A stretch of DNA of 64,000 bases. Origin: an uncultured SAR86 cluster bacterium (lineage in GTDB: Bacteria; Pseudomonadota; Gammaproteobacteria; Magnimaribacterales; Magnimaribacteraceae). Both the position numbers and the translations under genes were made by a program. The stretch is taken from the NCBI GenBank assembly GCA_902606175.1, contig CACLEZ010000009.1, forward strand, positions 1-64,000, in the 5' to 3' direction. Below the pieces are notes generated by a model that made no database searches, had not been told where the DNA came from, and was given only the letters and a program-made list of their open reading frames with translations. Of the stretch, positions 56,235-63,702 are shown one piece after another (positions within the stretch are counted from its first letter, which is position 1; every line of letters begins with the position of its first letter).

Positions 56235-57839
56235 ATGAACTTTACAAAATATTTATCCAAATTTACCTTTCTCTTATTATTTTTTTTGAGCTACGGTGTT
56301 TCTTCTCATGATGAAAGTAAGGTCGCTAAATATTCTTCGGAGTTAGCTCATGCACCTTCACCACTTCCGGATAGGGTAGTGTTAACTTGGGAAGATGATC
56401 CAGCGACAACTCAATCTGTTACATGGCGTACAGACGCCTCAACAAAAAAAGGAATGGCTCATTTAGCCCTAGCAAATGCAAATGGAAGAGCTTTAGAAAT
56501 AGAGGAGTTTATTGCTGAAACTTCTTTCTTTAAGAGCGATATTAATGAGGCTAACTATCACAGTGTAACTTTCAAAAATCTTGATCCAGATACTCTCTAT
56601 ACTTATCGTGTGGGCGATGGAGTAAATTGGACTGAGTATTACCATTTCAAAACAGCTAGTGACAGACCTAGACCTTTTAGCTTCATCTATTTTGGTGATG
56701 CTCAAAATGAAGTTCGTACACATTGGTCGAGAGTTTTTAGGGAGGCATTTAGAGATGCACCAAGAGCTGCATTTACGTTACATGCTGGTGATTTAATCGA
56801 TAATCCTAATTGGGATGCTGAGTGGGGAGATTGGCATCAAGGTCCTGACTGGGTGAATGGTACTATTCCTGTAATAGCAACTCCTGGTAACCATGAATAC
56901 TATCGGATTAATCAGGGCCCTGAATCAGAACGTTACTGGCAGACAAAAGATGGAAAGACTATTGATGTCATGATGACCGCATTCGAACCTGTGCCATCCG
57001 ATAAAGGAACGACCTATAAAGTTTCATTTACCGGACCAGAAGGCAATAGTGCCTCCTTTGAGTTTAATGATGGAGGTAATATCATTTTTGTCGACGATCA
57101 AGTTGAATCCATTACAGGATTCAAGAAAAGCGAATTAGTTGGTTCAAGTTTTTACTCCAAGCCCCTATACGATCGACAAAGAGATCGAGGAACCCCAGCT
57201 GTAAGTAATCATTGGCGTCCACAATTTGCTTTTCCTATTCAAGATGTTCCTGATGAAACTCTAAAAGAGACTGTTTATTACATTGATTATCAGGGTGTTC
57301 GTTTTATTTCATTGGATTCAAATAAGGCAAAAGAAATACAGATCCCTTGGTTCAGGAAAGTACTGGAAGATAATCCTAATCGTTGGACTGTTGTTACTTT
57401 TCATCATCCAGTCTTTTCTCCTGGATCAGATCGAGATAATAAAGAGCTTCGTGAACTATGGAAGCCTCTCTTGGATGAGTTTAAAGTAGATTTAGTGCTA
57501 AGTGGTCATGATCATACCTATGCTCGTACCGGTCAGGTAGACACCGAAAATCTGGAAAATGTACCCTCTGGCTATCAGCAAGCCTATGACCCTGACATTG
57601 GAACAGTTTATGTTGTATCTGTGAGTGGACCGAAGATGTATGGCATTACTAAAGGTAATTATGCTAAGCGAGTAGCTGAAAATACTCAGCTTTATCAAAT
57701 TATCAATATTGATGATAAAAACTTAACTTATAAAGCTTATGAGGCAACTGGAAAACTTTATGATCAATTTACACTTCAAAAAAGAAAAGGATTGCCTAAC
57801 CTTTTACTCGAAGCTCTTCCTGAAGAAAATAGAAAATAA
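56235..57839 (+). CDS. Purple acid phosphatase-like metallophosphoesterase
   Basis: A 534-aa exported phosphatase: signal peptide (to about residue 24, YGVSSH), an N-terminal fibronectin-like PAP domain (RVVLTWEDDPATTQSVTWRT), and a calcineurin-like domain. Metal ligands appear in YFGDAQNE, HAGDLIDN, ATPGNHEYY, TFHHPVFSPG and LSGHDHTYARTG, the ordered set of purple acid phosphatases. It is the second secreted phosphatase in a row, suggesting organic-phosphate scavenging. Confidence 0.9.
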   Translation: MNFTKYLSKFTFLLLFFLSYGVSSHDESKVAKYSSELAHAPSPLPDRVVLTWEDDPATTQSVTWRTDASTKKGMAHLALANANGRALEIEEFIAETSFFKSDINEANYHSVTFKNLDPDTLYTYRVGDGVNWTEYYHFKTASDRPRPFSFIYFGDAQNEVRTHWSRVFREAFRDAPRAAFTLHAGDLIDNPNWDAEWGDWHQGPDWVNGTIPVIATPGNHEYYRINQGPESERYWQTKDGKTIDVMMTAFEPVPSDKGTTYKVSFTGPEGNSASFEFNDGGNIIFVDDQVESITGFKKSELVGSSFYSKPLYDRQRDRGTPAVSNHWRPQFAFPIQDVPDETLKETVYYIDYQGVRFISLDSNKAKEIQIPWFRKVLEDNPNRWTVVTFHHPVFSPGSDRDNKELRELWKPLLDEFKVDLVLSGHDHTYARTGQVDTENLENVPSGYQQAYDPDIGTVYVVSVSGPKMYGITKGNYAKRVAENTQLYQIINIDDKNLTYKAYEATGKLYDQFTLQKRKGLPNLLLEALPEENRK

Positions 57840-57897
57840 CTATTCTTAAGGGCTCTTCGATTGGTCAATATTTCTCACTTAAGATATATTTCACGAT

Positions 57898-58041
57898 GTG
57901 GAGACAAGAAAAGAAATATACCTAAAGGTATTGGTCAGTAGGGGCTATGATAATCCTAAACTATCTGAGCTAAGCGAATCAGCACTCAAAGAGATTCTTA
58001 AGAATGAAGAATCCTTTTATAAGAGAAATTCTAGTGAGTAG
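57898..58041 (+). CDS. Possible 47-aa small protein (GTG start)
   Basis: An open frame encoding a charged, helical peptide (ending SFYKRNSSE; contains VLVSRGYDNPKLSELS). TATATT lies seven bases before the GTG and TTGGTC 18 bases above that, the same close promoter-start arrangement as annotated genes here. It overlaps the following membrane-protein gene by 38 bases. No family recognised and no Shine-Dalgarno; it could be a chance frame. Confidence 0.35.
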   Translation: METRKEIYLKVLVSRGYDNPKLSELSESALKEILKNEESFYKRNSSE

Positions 58042-58354
58042 AACATTACTATGGTTTGCTTACTTTTTGGTTTTCACTACACCGATACAGATTGCATTTT
58101 GCATATGGACTTACTCTTTTCTTTTCTCTCCAGAGCATAGTTTAATGACTTTTAGTACTTCTGATTTCCTGGAACTTACATTCCTTAAGCCTGTAAAAGT
58201 TTGGATGTATTCTTGGTTTTGGAATGGTTTCTTAAATTTTGTCTGGAGTCTCCCAGCAAGCATAATGGTTACAGTGAAACTGATCGTAAATACATGGTTA
58301 GGGCTCTGGCTCCTTCCAATCGCAAAGGATTTATATGATAAAAAAAGCACTTAG
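58004..58354 (+). CDS. Small membrane protein, unknown
   Basis: A 116-aa protein with three hydrophobic stretches (about residues 15-42, 68-86 and 88-108) and many aromatic residues (YSWFWNGFLNFVWSL). No motif recognised. It overlaps the downstream thioredoxin-fold gene by 20 bases, so expression is probably coupled; a possible 47-aa frame overlaps its start. Confidence 0.55.
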   Translation: MKNPFIREILVSRTLLWFAYFLVFTTPIQIAFCIWTYSFLFSPEHSLMTFSTSDFLELTFLKPVKVWMYSWFWNGFLNFVWSLPASIMVTVKLIVNTWLGLWLLPIAKDLYDKKST

Positions 58355-59681
58355 GAATTTCTTGGCGAAACGCACCATAGGTAGCAAGCTTAGAAATTAC
58401 AGCATGAATACTTTTTCTAGCTATGATCTATTTAAAAAGATAAGAACAGATGCTGAGGCTAAAAGGGATTTGGAAAATAGGCCACACGAAGTAACATATT
58501 TTCATAAAGTAGATGATCCTTACTCACATTTAACTATTCAGTATATAGACAAAATTAAGGCATCTTATGATGTAGTCTTAAAACCTTTATTAGTTGGAGA
58601 TGAAAATCCTGAAACCATTCATGAACCTAATTTATATAATGCTTATTGTTTGGAAGATTCAAAACGCATAGCTCCTTACTATGGTATTGACTTTCAACCA
58701 ACATCTTATCCGAAAAAGGAATTAGTTGATTTGTCTAATGCTATTTTGACTTCGGTTGAAGAAGATAATTTTTTAGAAGTTGCTCAAGAAGTAAGCAATG
58801 CATTATGGCAAGGGGATAAAGATACCTTGAGTTCTTTATCTAAGGTTTATAGCTCCACTGAGACAGAAGTATCAGAGAAATTAGCCTCAGGTAATTCAAT
58901 AAGAAATGCAAAAGGTTATTATTTTGGATCAGCTTTTTACTACGAAAAAGAACTTTATTGGAGTGTAGATAGGATTCATCACTTAGAAGATAGATTATCG
59001 GAACTCGGTTTAAAGAAAGATTTAAATAATGAACCAATTTGTTCTCCTATTTTGAATTCTCCTCCATTGCTGGAATCAAATAAGCAAGTCAATTTATATT
59101 ACTATCCCTCTTTGAATAGTCCATATACCTATGCCAGTGCTAAAAGAGTCAGGGAAATGAAAGACGACTATCCTGTAAACTTGATTACGAAGCCTGTTTT
59201 ACCAATGCTAATGCGCAATATGAAAATTATTGATCTAAAAGCCAAATATATTATTTCTGACGCAGCCCGTGAGGCAAGAAAACATGGATATCCAATGGGT
59301 CAAATTTATTCACCAATCGGCAAACCAGCTAGGAAGGCTTATTCTTTATTTCCTGTGATTGATGAGGCTGGAAAAGGATTTGAGTACATTGATGAATTAT
59401 TAAAAGCTTCTTTTTATGATGGGATCAACATAGGCGAAGATGAATATTTAAAATCCCTTGTCGAAAGACTTGGACTTGATTGGTCTATAATCAATAAAGA
59501 TTTAAATACAAAAAAATGGAAAAAGGTTTTGGATGATAATCTTAAAGATATGTATGCAGGTAACTGTTGGGGAGTGCCAAGCTTTAAAATTACTGACTTA
59601 GATGGTGCTGATCCATTTTATGTTTGGGGCCAAGATAGGATGTGGCTTCTGAAAGAAGAGATAAATAGGCGTTTAGCTTAA
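58335..59681 (+). CDS. Two-domain DsbA/HCCA-isomerase-like (GST kappa) protein
   Basis: A 448-aa cytoplasmic protein built of two tandem thioredoxin-fold domains of the 2-hydroxychromene-2-carboxylate isomerase/GST-kappa group. Domain 1 (about 45-235) begins VTYFHKVDDPYSHL and ends YEKELYWSVDRIHHLEDRL. Domain 2 (about 255-448) begins NLYYYPSLNSPYTYAS, with the catalytic-type Ser in SPY, and ends WGVPSFKI, then WGQDRMWLLKEEI with cis-Pro. Domain 1 has Asp in place of the SPY Ser and lacks the GVP cis-Pro, so it looks degenerate. Glutathione-dependent isomerase or transferase activity is inferred. Confidence 0.75.
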   Translation: MIKKALRNFLAKRTIGSKLRNYSMNTFSSYDLFKKIRTDAEAKRDLENRPHEVTYFHKVDDPYSHLTIQYIDKIKASYDVVLKPLLVGDENPETIHEPNLYNAYCLEDSKRIAPYYGIDFQPTSYPKKELVDLSNAILTSVEEDNFLEVAQEVSNALWQGDKDTLSSLSKVYSSTETEVSEKLASGNSIRNAKGYYFGSAFYYEKELYWSVDRIHHLEDRLSELGLKKDLNNEPICSPILNSPPLLESNKQVNLYYYPSLNSPYTYASAKRVREMKDDYPVNLITKPVLPMLMRNMKIIDLKAKYIISDAAREARKHGYPMGQIYSPIGKPARKAYSLFPVIDEAGKGFEYIDELLKASFYDGINIGEDEYLKSLVERLGLDWSIINKDLNTKKWKKVLDDNLKDMYAGNCWGVPSFKITDLDGADPFYVWGQDRMWLLKEEINRRLA

Positions 59682-59691
59682 TTATCTAATA

Positions 59692-59721
59692 TTTTAAGAA
59701 ATCAGGATGTAATTCTTAAAA
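59692..59721. promoter_or_regulatory. AT-rich inverted repeat upstream of the DUF3604 gene
   Basis: TTTTAAGAA and TTCTTAAAA form a perfect 9-bp palindrome with a 12-base spacer, 27 bases before the DUF3604 start. It could be an operator or a weak hairpin; the lack of GC pairs argues against a terminator. Confidence 0.3.
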
Positions 59722-59747
59722 ATTGCATATAAAAACTGGGGAAAAAC

Positions 59748-61715
59748 ATGCCTAACTTTAAAAGTTTCTGGATTCTAATTTTTTTTATACTCAATGCTTG
59801 TTCAGAATCAGAACAAAAGATATCTACTGAGCAATATGTAGAAGAAATAAAGAAGGATATATATCCTAGACCAAAACCTAATCCAGATAAGAATGCTTAT
59901 TTTGGTGATTTACATGTTCATACAGCAAACTCATTTGATGCATACACTTTTGGGACTATAAGCACACCTGCAGATGCATATAGATTTGCTCAAGGTGAAG
60001 CAATACCGCATCCTACTGGATACAAAATACAACTAAAAAAGCCTTTAGATTTCTACGCTGTAACTGATCATGCAGTTTTTTTAGGACTATTAAAAGAATC
60101 GGCAGATACAAGTACTGAGTTCTCTAAGTATGAACTCTCAAAGCCTATGCATGACCTTAATAAAACAGTAAGTAACAGTATATTTTCAATTCTTAAGAGG
60201 AATGGTCTTTTTAGAGCCTTTGGTGCTGAACTTGCTGCAGGTGTAGAAGATGGAAGTATCGATAGAGATATAATTCAGAATGTAGGCAACTCAGTTTGGA
60301 AAAAAACTATTAAGGCAGCCAATGATGCATACAAACCAGGAGTATTTACTACATTTGCTGGTTATGAATTTACTTCAAGTGTAGAGCTATATGATAACTA
60401 TCTTCATCGGAATGTGATCTTCAAGAATACAAAGAACCTTCCTGAGCGAATTTTCTCAAGAGCAGATAGCCTCAATCCTGAAAAACTGTGGGACTGGATG
60501 GATGGATTAAGGGAAAGCGGTGTAGAAAGCTTGGCCATTCCTCATAATTCAAATATCTCAGGAGGATCTGCCTTCTCTATGAATGATTATAACGGAGGTC
60601 CGATAGATGAAGCTTATGTAAATCAGCGACTTCGGAATGAACCTCTAACTGAGATAACCCAGGCAAAAGGAACTTCTGAGACTCATCCATTTTTATCCAA
60701 GAATGATGAATGGGCAAACTTTGAAGCAAAAACAAATGTTGAAGGTGAGAACCTTATCAGCAATTTAAAGGGAAGTTATGTAAGAGATGCATACTTAAGA
60801 GGATTAATGTTTGAGGAAATGAGTTTATCTAATCCATATAAATTCGGAGTAATTGGATCGAGTGATACTCATGTTGCAGGAGGCTCCTATACCGAGGAAA
60901 CGCATTTTTCCAAAATCGGACTTTTAGATGGAGAGCCATATTTACGAGGTTCGGTTCCTTTTAGAGGTTTTTATGGATTTATATCAAAAGTTTTTAGACC
61001 TCAAACAGTAAGTGAGATAGGGGGCGAGAGTTATTTAAATATTGGAACACGCCTTATTAGATTTGGATCTTCAGGACTTGCAGGTGTGTGGGCTGAGGAA
61101 AATACTCGTGAGTCGATTTATGATGCTTTTAGACGCAAGGAAACATTTGGCACCAGCGGACCAAGAATAAAAGTACGTTTTTTTGCTGGTTATAACCTAG
61201 AGGATGCTGAGCTAAGCGACCTTGGTCTCATAAAAGATGCCTATGCCAAAAATATTCCTATGGGAGGAACAATCAATAAAGTGGTTGATGAAAGTCCTAG
61301 ATTTCTTGTTTGGGCAATTTCTGATCCTCTTGGAGCGCCCTTACAGAGAGTTCAAATAATCAAAGGATGGCTGGAAGAAGGAGAGCATAGGGAAAAGGTT
61401 TTTGATATAGCTTGCTCTGACAATGCAAATATAAATCCAACAACCCATAGGTGTGAAGACCATGACACTAATATTAATTTAGATGATTGCTCCATAGACC
61501 TTAAAAAAGGGGATCCAGAGATAAAAACCTTTTGGAAAGACCCTGAATTTAAAAAAGATCAAAATACTTTTTATTATGCAAGAGTCCTAGAAAATCCTAC
61601 TTGCAGGTGGTCAACTTGGGATGCGATCAGAGCAGGAGAGAAACCAAGACAAGATATACCCGCGACAATACAGGAAAGAGCCTGGTCTTCTCCAATATGG
61701 TTATCAGGAAGTTAA
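59748..61715 (+). CDS. DUF3604 lipoprotein (PHP-like metallohydrolase)
   Basis: A 655-aa predicted lipoprotein; lipobox-like ILNACSE gives Cys18. The DUF3604 domain starts YFGDLHVHTANSFDAYTFG with metal-type His56 and His58, followed by DFYAVTDHAVFLG, AGYEFTSSVELYDNYLHRN, SLAIPHNSNISGG and IGSSDTHVAGGSYTE, a PHP-like set of histidines and acids. The C-terminal part has cysteine pairs (FDIACSD, HRCEDHD, DDCSIDL, PTCRWS). Activity is not established from the sequence; the family is abundant in marine bacteria. Leadered, with a GGGGA before the ATG. Confidence 0.87.
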   Translation: MPNFKSFWILIFFILNACSESEQKISTEQYVEEIKKDIYPRPKPNPDKNAYFGDLHVHTANSFDAYTFGTISTPADAYRFAQGEAIPHPTGYKIQLKKPLDFYAVTDHAVFLGLLKESADTSTEFSKYELSKPMHDLNKTVSNSIFSILKRNGLFRAFGAELAAGVEDGSIDRDIIQNVGNSVWKKTIKAANDAYKPGVFTTFAGYEFTSSVELYDNYLHRNVIFKNTKNLPERIFSRADSLNPEKLWDWMDGLRESGVESLAIPHNSNISGGSAFSMNDYNGGPIDEAYVNQRLRNEPLTEITQAKGTSETHPFLSKNDEWANFEAKTNVEGENLISNLKGSYVRDAYLRGLMFEEMSLSNPYKFGVIGSSDTHVAGGSYTEETHFSKIGLLDGEPYLRGSVPFRGFYGFISKVFRPQTVSEIGGESYLNIGTRLIRFGSSGLAGVWAEENTRESIYDAFRRKETFGTSGPRIKVRFFAGYNLEDAELSDLGLIKDAYAKNIPMGGTINKVVDESPRFLVWAISDPLGAPLQRVQIIKGWLEEGEHREKVFDIACSDNANINPTTHRCEDHDTNINLDDCSIDLKKGDPEIKTFWKDPEFKKDQNTFYYARVLENPTCRWSTWDAIRAGEKPRQDIPATIQERAWSSPIWLSGS

Positions 61716-61745
61716 TTACCATACATTTATAGGTTTTTTTAAGTG

Positions 61746-61751
61746 TAAACT
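61746..61751 (+). promoter_or_regulatory. -10 element (TAAACT) of the FKBP-like gene
   Basis: TGTAAACT places an extended-type -10 six bases (atcact) before the ATG. No Shine-Dalgarno is present. Confidence 0.4.
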
Positions 61752-61757
61752 ATCACT

Positions 61758-62219
61758 ATGAGAAATATATTTTTGGTGATGATGTCAGCTTTGGTCATCA
61801 TTTCTTGCTCAGGAGGAGATGATAATTTAGATAACTTGTTAGAGAGTGATAATTTCCTAAAGAATAATTTAAGTAATCCTGAAGTTTTTGAAATTGAGGC
61901 TGGTCTTCAGTATGAAAAATTAAAGACGAGTGGTAGCGGGATAAGTCCAAGCCTTGATGATGTAATTAATGCAGACTTGCATGGTACTTTATTAGATGGA
62001 TCGGTTTTTTGGAGCTCCATTGAAAATGGAGAACCATTAATGGTAACTCTTGCTCAACTTATTCCGGGATGCCAGAAAGCAATATCTTTAATGGAGGTTG
62101 GGGATAGTTGGAAATTATTTATACATCCTGACCTTGCATATGGAACAGCAGGCAGACCAGGTATTCCTTCTAACTCCTTATTAATTTTCGAAGTAAGCCT
62201 TCATTCAATAGAAACTTAA
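61758..62219 (+). CDS. FKBP-type peptidyl-prolyl isomerase-like lipoprotein
   Basis: A 153-aa predicted lipoprotein; lipobox-like VIISCSGG gives Cys17. A single FKBP domain spans about 50-152 with LHGTLLDGSVFWSS, LIPGCQKAISLMEVGD and the well-conserved end DLAYGTAGRPGIPSNSLLIFEVSL. Two usual active-site residues differ: the Asp of FDSS is Trp, and the Trp of PGWxE is Cys. Isomerase activity may therefore be weak or lost, leaving a chaperone role. Confidence 0.82.
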   Translation: MRNIFLVMMSALVIISCSGGDDNLDNLLESDNFLKNNLSNPEVFEIEAGLQYEKLKTSGSGISPSLDDVINADLHGTLLDGSVFWSSIENGEPLMVTLAQLIPGCQKAISLMEVGDSWKLFIHPDLAYGTAGRPGIPSNSLLIFEVSLHSIET

Positions 62220-62222
62220 GAA

Positions 62223-62267
62223 AAAGTGGATGGCCAATGATACGATTAAATTGACCAACCACTTTTC
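62223..62267 (+). terminator. Imperfect hairpin after the FKBP-like gene
   Basis: AAAGTGG-a-TGG-c-CAAT pairs with ATTG-a-CCA-a-CCACTTT around an 11-base loop and is followed by TCTC. It starts four bases past the stop. The U-tract is poor. Confidence 0.5.
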
Positions 62268-62470
62268 TCAAGATTATGATTTCTCATAACTCGCTCATCC
62301 ATGAGCGATGAGATCTTAGGTGAGATTAGAGCCGAGCGTCTACAATGTGTAAGGAAATGCGTGCCCGAAATTTTCCAAGATTATTAGCAAAGCGGCTCAA
62401 TTAATTATTTAAGGGCAATTAAATTTTTTTCAAGATAAAAAATAGTTTTTTTAGTATAAAGTCACAAAAA
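62268..62470. other. Non-coding gap with hairpins
   Basis: No supported gene. It holds a CGCTCA-TCCA-TGAGCG hairpin (62292-62307) and a more distant pairing GAGCCG (62329-62334) with CGGCTC (62393-62398). The stretch 62290-62400 looks richer in G and C than the surrounding DNA, as structured RNA often is in AT-rich genomes. An AT-rich promoter-like region precedes the nitroreductase. Confidence 0.35.
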
Positions 62471-62481
62471 AAGGATGAATC

Positions 62482-63159
62482 ATGAGATACGAAGAAGTCA
62501 TAAATGATAGAAGAAGTGCAAGAGGATATTTAGATAAACCTGTACCAAAAGCAGTTTTGGAAGAAGTCATAAAGTTGGCTACTAGAGCTCCATCTTCTAT
62601 GAATACTCAGCCTTGGCATTTCCATGTCATAACCGGCACTGCCTTGGATAACATAAGAAAAGAGAATACAAAAAGAAATATTGAAGGTGTTCCGCCTTCA
62701 AGAGAAATCAGACCACCTATGGGTTATGAGGGTGTGCATAGAGAAAGACAAATAGAGATCGCCATTCAGCTTTTCAAGGAAATGGGTATAGAAAGAGACG
62801 ATAAAGATGCTAGACAAGATTGGGTTTTAAGAGGTTTTAGACAGTTTGATGCACCAGTAGCCATAATTGTGACTTTTGATAAAGAATTAAATGATGAAGA
62901 TATTTCGAAATTTGATTGTGGAGCGGCTGTTAATGGACTAGTAAATGCTGGCTGGTCAAAAGGACTAGGGTCCGTTATTAATAGTCAGGGAATTATGCAG
63001 TCTCCAGTTGTGAGAGAACATGCAAAGATTCCGGATGATCAAGTCATTATGATTTGCGTGGCCATGGGTTATCCAGATGATGATTTTCCAGCCAATAAGG
63101 TCGTATCAAAAAGGAGACCTGTTTCAGAAGTAGCTACTTTTATTGGATTTGAGGAATAG
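62482..63159 (+). CDS. Nitroreductase-family FMN oxidoreductase
   Basis: A 225-aa FMN-dependent nitroreductase-fold protein. RRSARGYLDKPV and TRAPSSMNTQPWHFHVI at the N-terminus bind FMN phosphate; the distal GLGSVINSQGIMQSP and CVAMGYPDDDFPANKV complete the fold. Good Shine-Dalgarno (aaaaggatgaatcATG) and a TATAAA further upstream. Substrate cannot be predicted; nitroaromatic, quinone or flavin-related reductions occur in the family. Confidence 0.88.
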   Translation: MRYEEVINDRRSARGYLDKPVPKAVLEEVIKLATRAPSSMNTQPWHFHVITGTALDNIRKENTKRNIEGVPPSREIRPPMGYEGVHRERQIEIAIQLFKEMGIERDDKDARQDWVLRGFRQFDAPVAIIVTFDKELNDEDISKFDCGAAVNGLVNAGWSKGLGSVINSQGIMQSPVVREHAKIPDDQVIMICVAMGYPDDDFPANKVVSKRRPVSEVATFIGFEE

Positions 63160-63161
63160 TA

Positions 63162-63473
63162 ATGTATCGCTTACTACTTTTAATATTTTTTTGGCCAAAT
63201 TTAATTTTCAGCGCTGTATTTATCGATGTCAGGACAGCGGAAGAGTTCGAAACCGAATCAATAATGAATACTCAAAATATTGAATGGCAAAATATTCTAG
63301 ATATTCAGACATTAGTTTCAAAAGATGAGGAAATTTTTTTGTTTTGTAGAAGTGGCAAAAGGTCCGGAAAAGCTAAGAAAATACTTGAAGCAGAAGGCTA
63401 CAATAGGGTAATAAATATTGGCGGATTCGAAGAAGCGAAAGAATTTATCAGCGCTAAAGGAACTAATTCTTAA
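63162..63473 (+). CDS. Secreted rhodanese-domain protein
   Basis: A 103-aa single rhodanese domain with a signal peptide (LLLLIFFWPNLIFSA, to about residue 18). AVFIDVRTAEEFETE is the usual N-motif and the active-site Cys62 lies in LFCRSGKRSGKA. Probably periplasmic sulfurtransferase or redox protein, similar to PspE. Two bases after the nitroreductase stop, so likely co-transcribed. Confidence 0.87.
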   Translation: MYRLLLLIFFWPNLIFSAVFIDVRTAEEFETESIMNTQNIEWQNILDIQTLVSKDEEIFLFCRSGKRSGKAKKILEAEGYNRVINIGGFEEAKEFISAKGTNS

Positions 63474-63475
63474 AA

Positions 63476-63504
63476 TTGATGCCAATGCATATAAAGGCTA
63501 AAAT
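63476..63504 (+). promoter_or_regulatory. Promoter before the small membrane-protein gene
   Basis: TTGATG (63476-63481), 17-base spacer, TAAAAT (63499-63504). The second of two tandem ATG codons (63511) lies six bases after the -10, matching the leaderless spacing seen elsewhere. Confidence 0.55.
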
Positions 63505-63507
63505 GCA

Positions 63508-63702
63508 ATGATGGAGTGGTTAAGTCAACATCTTGAACAATGGGCTTTAGTTTGGTTCGGCTTTTTATTTTGGGGAAGTATTTTTGGGGCTACTCTTCTT
63601 TATATTCTTGAAGCAGGTCTTCTTATTTCTTTAATTGGATACGGTTTAGGACTTCTATTTGGTCTCTTAGCAAAAAATAAAGGTTGGTCATGGATTACGT
63701 AA
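63508..63702 (+). CDS. Small two-helix membrane protein, unknown
   Basis: A 64-aa (or 63-aa from the second ATG) hydrophobic protein with two membrane helices, LVWFGFLFWGSIFGATLLYIL and LISLIGYGLGLLFGLLA in shortened form, and a Trp-rich end (GWSWIT). No family recognised. It overlaps the downstream desaturase-like gene by 13 bases, suggesting coupled translation and perhaps partnership. Confidence 0.6.
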   Translation: MMEWLSQHLEQWALVWFGFLFWGSIFGATLLYILEAGLLISLIGYGLGLLFGLLAKNKGWSWIT

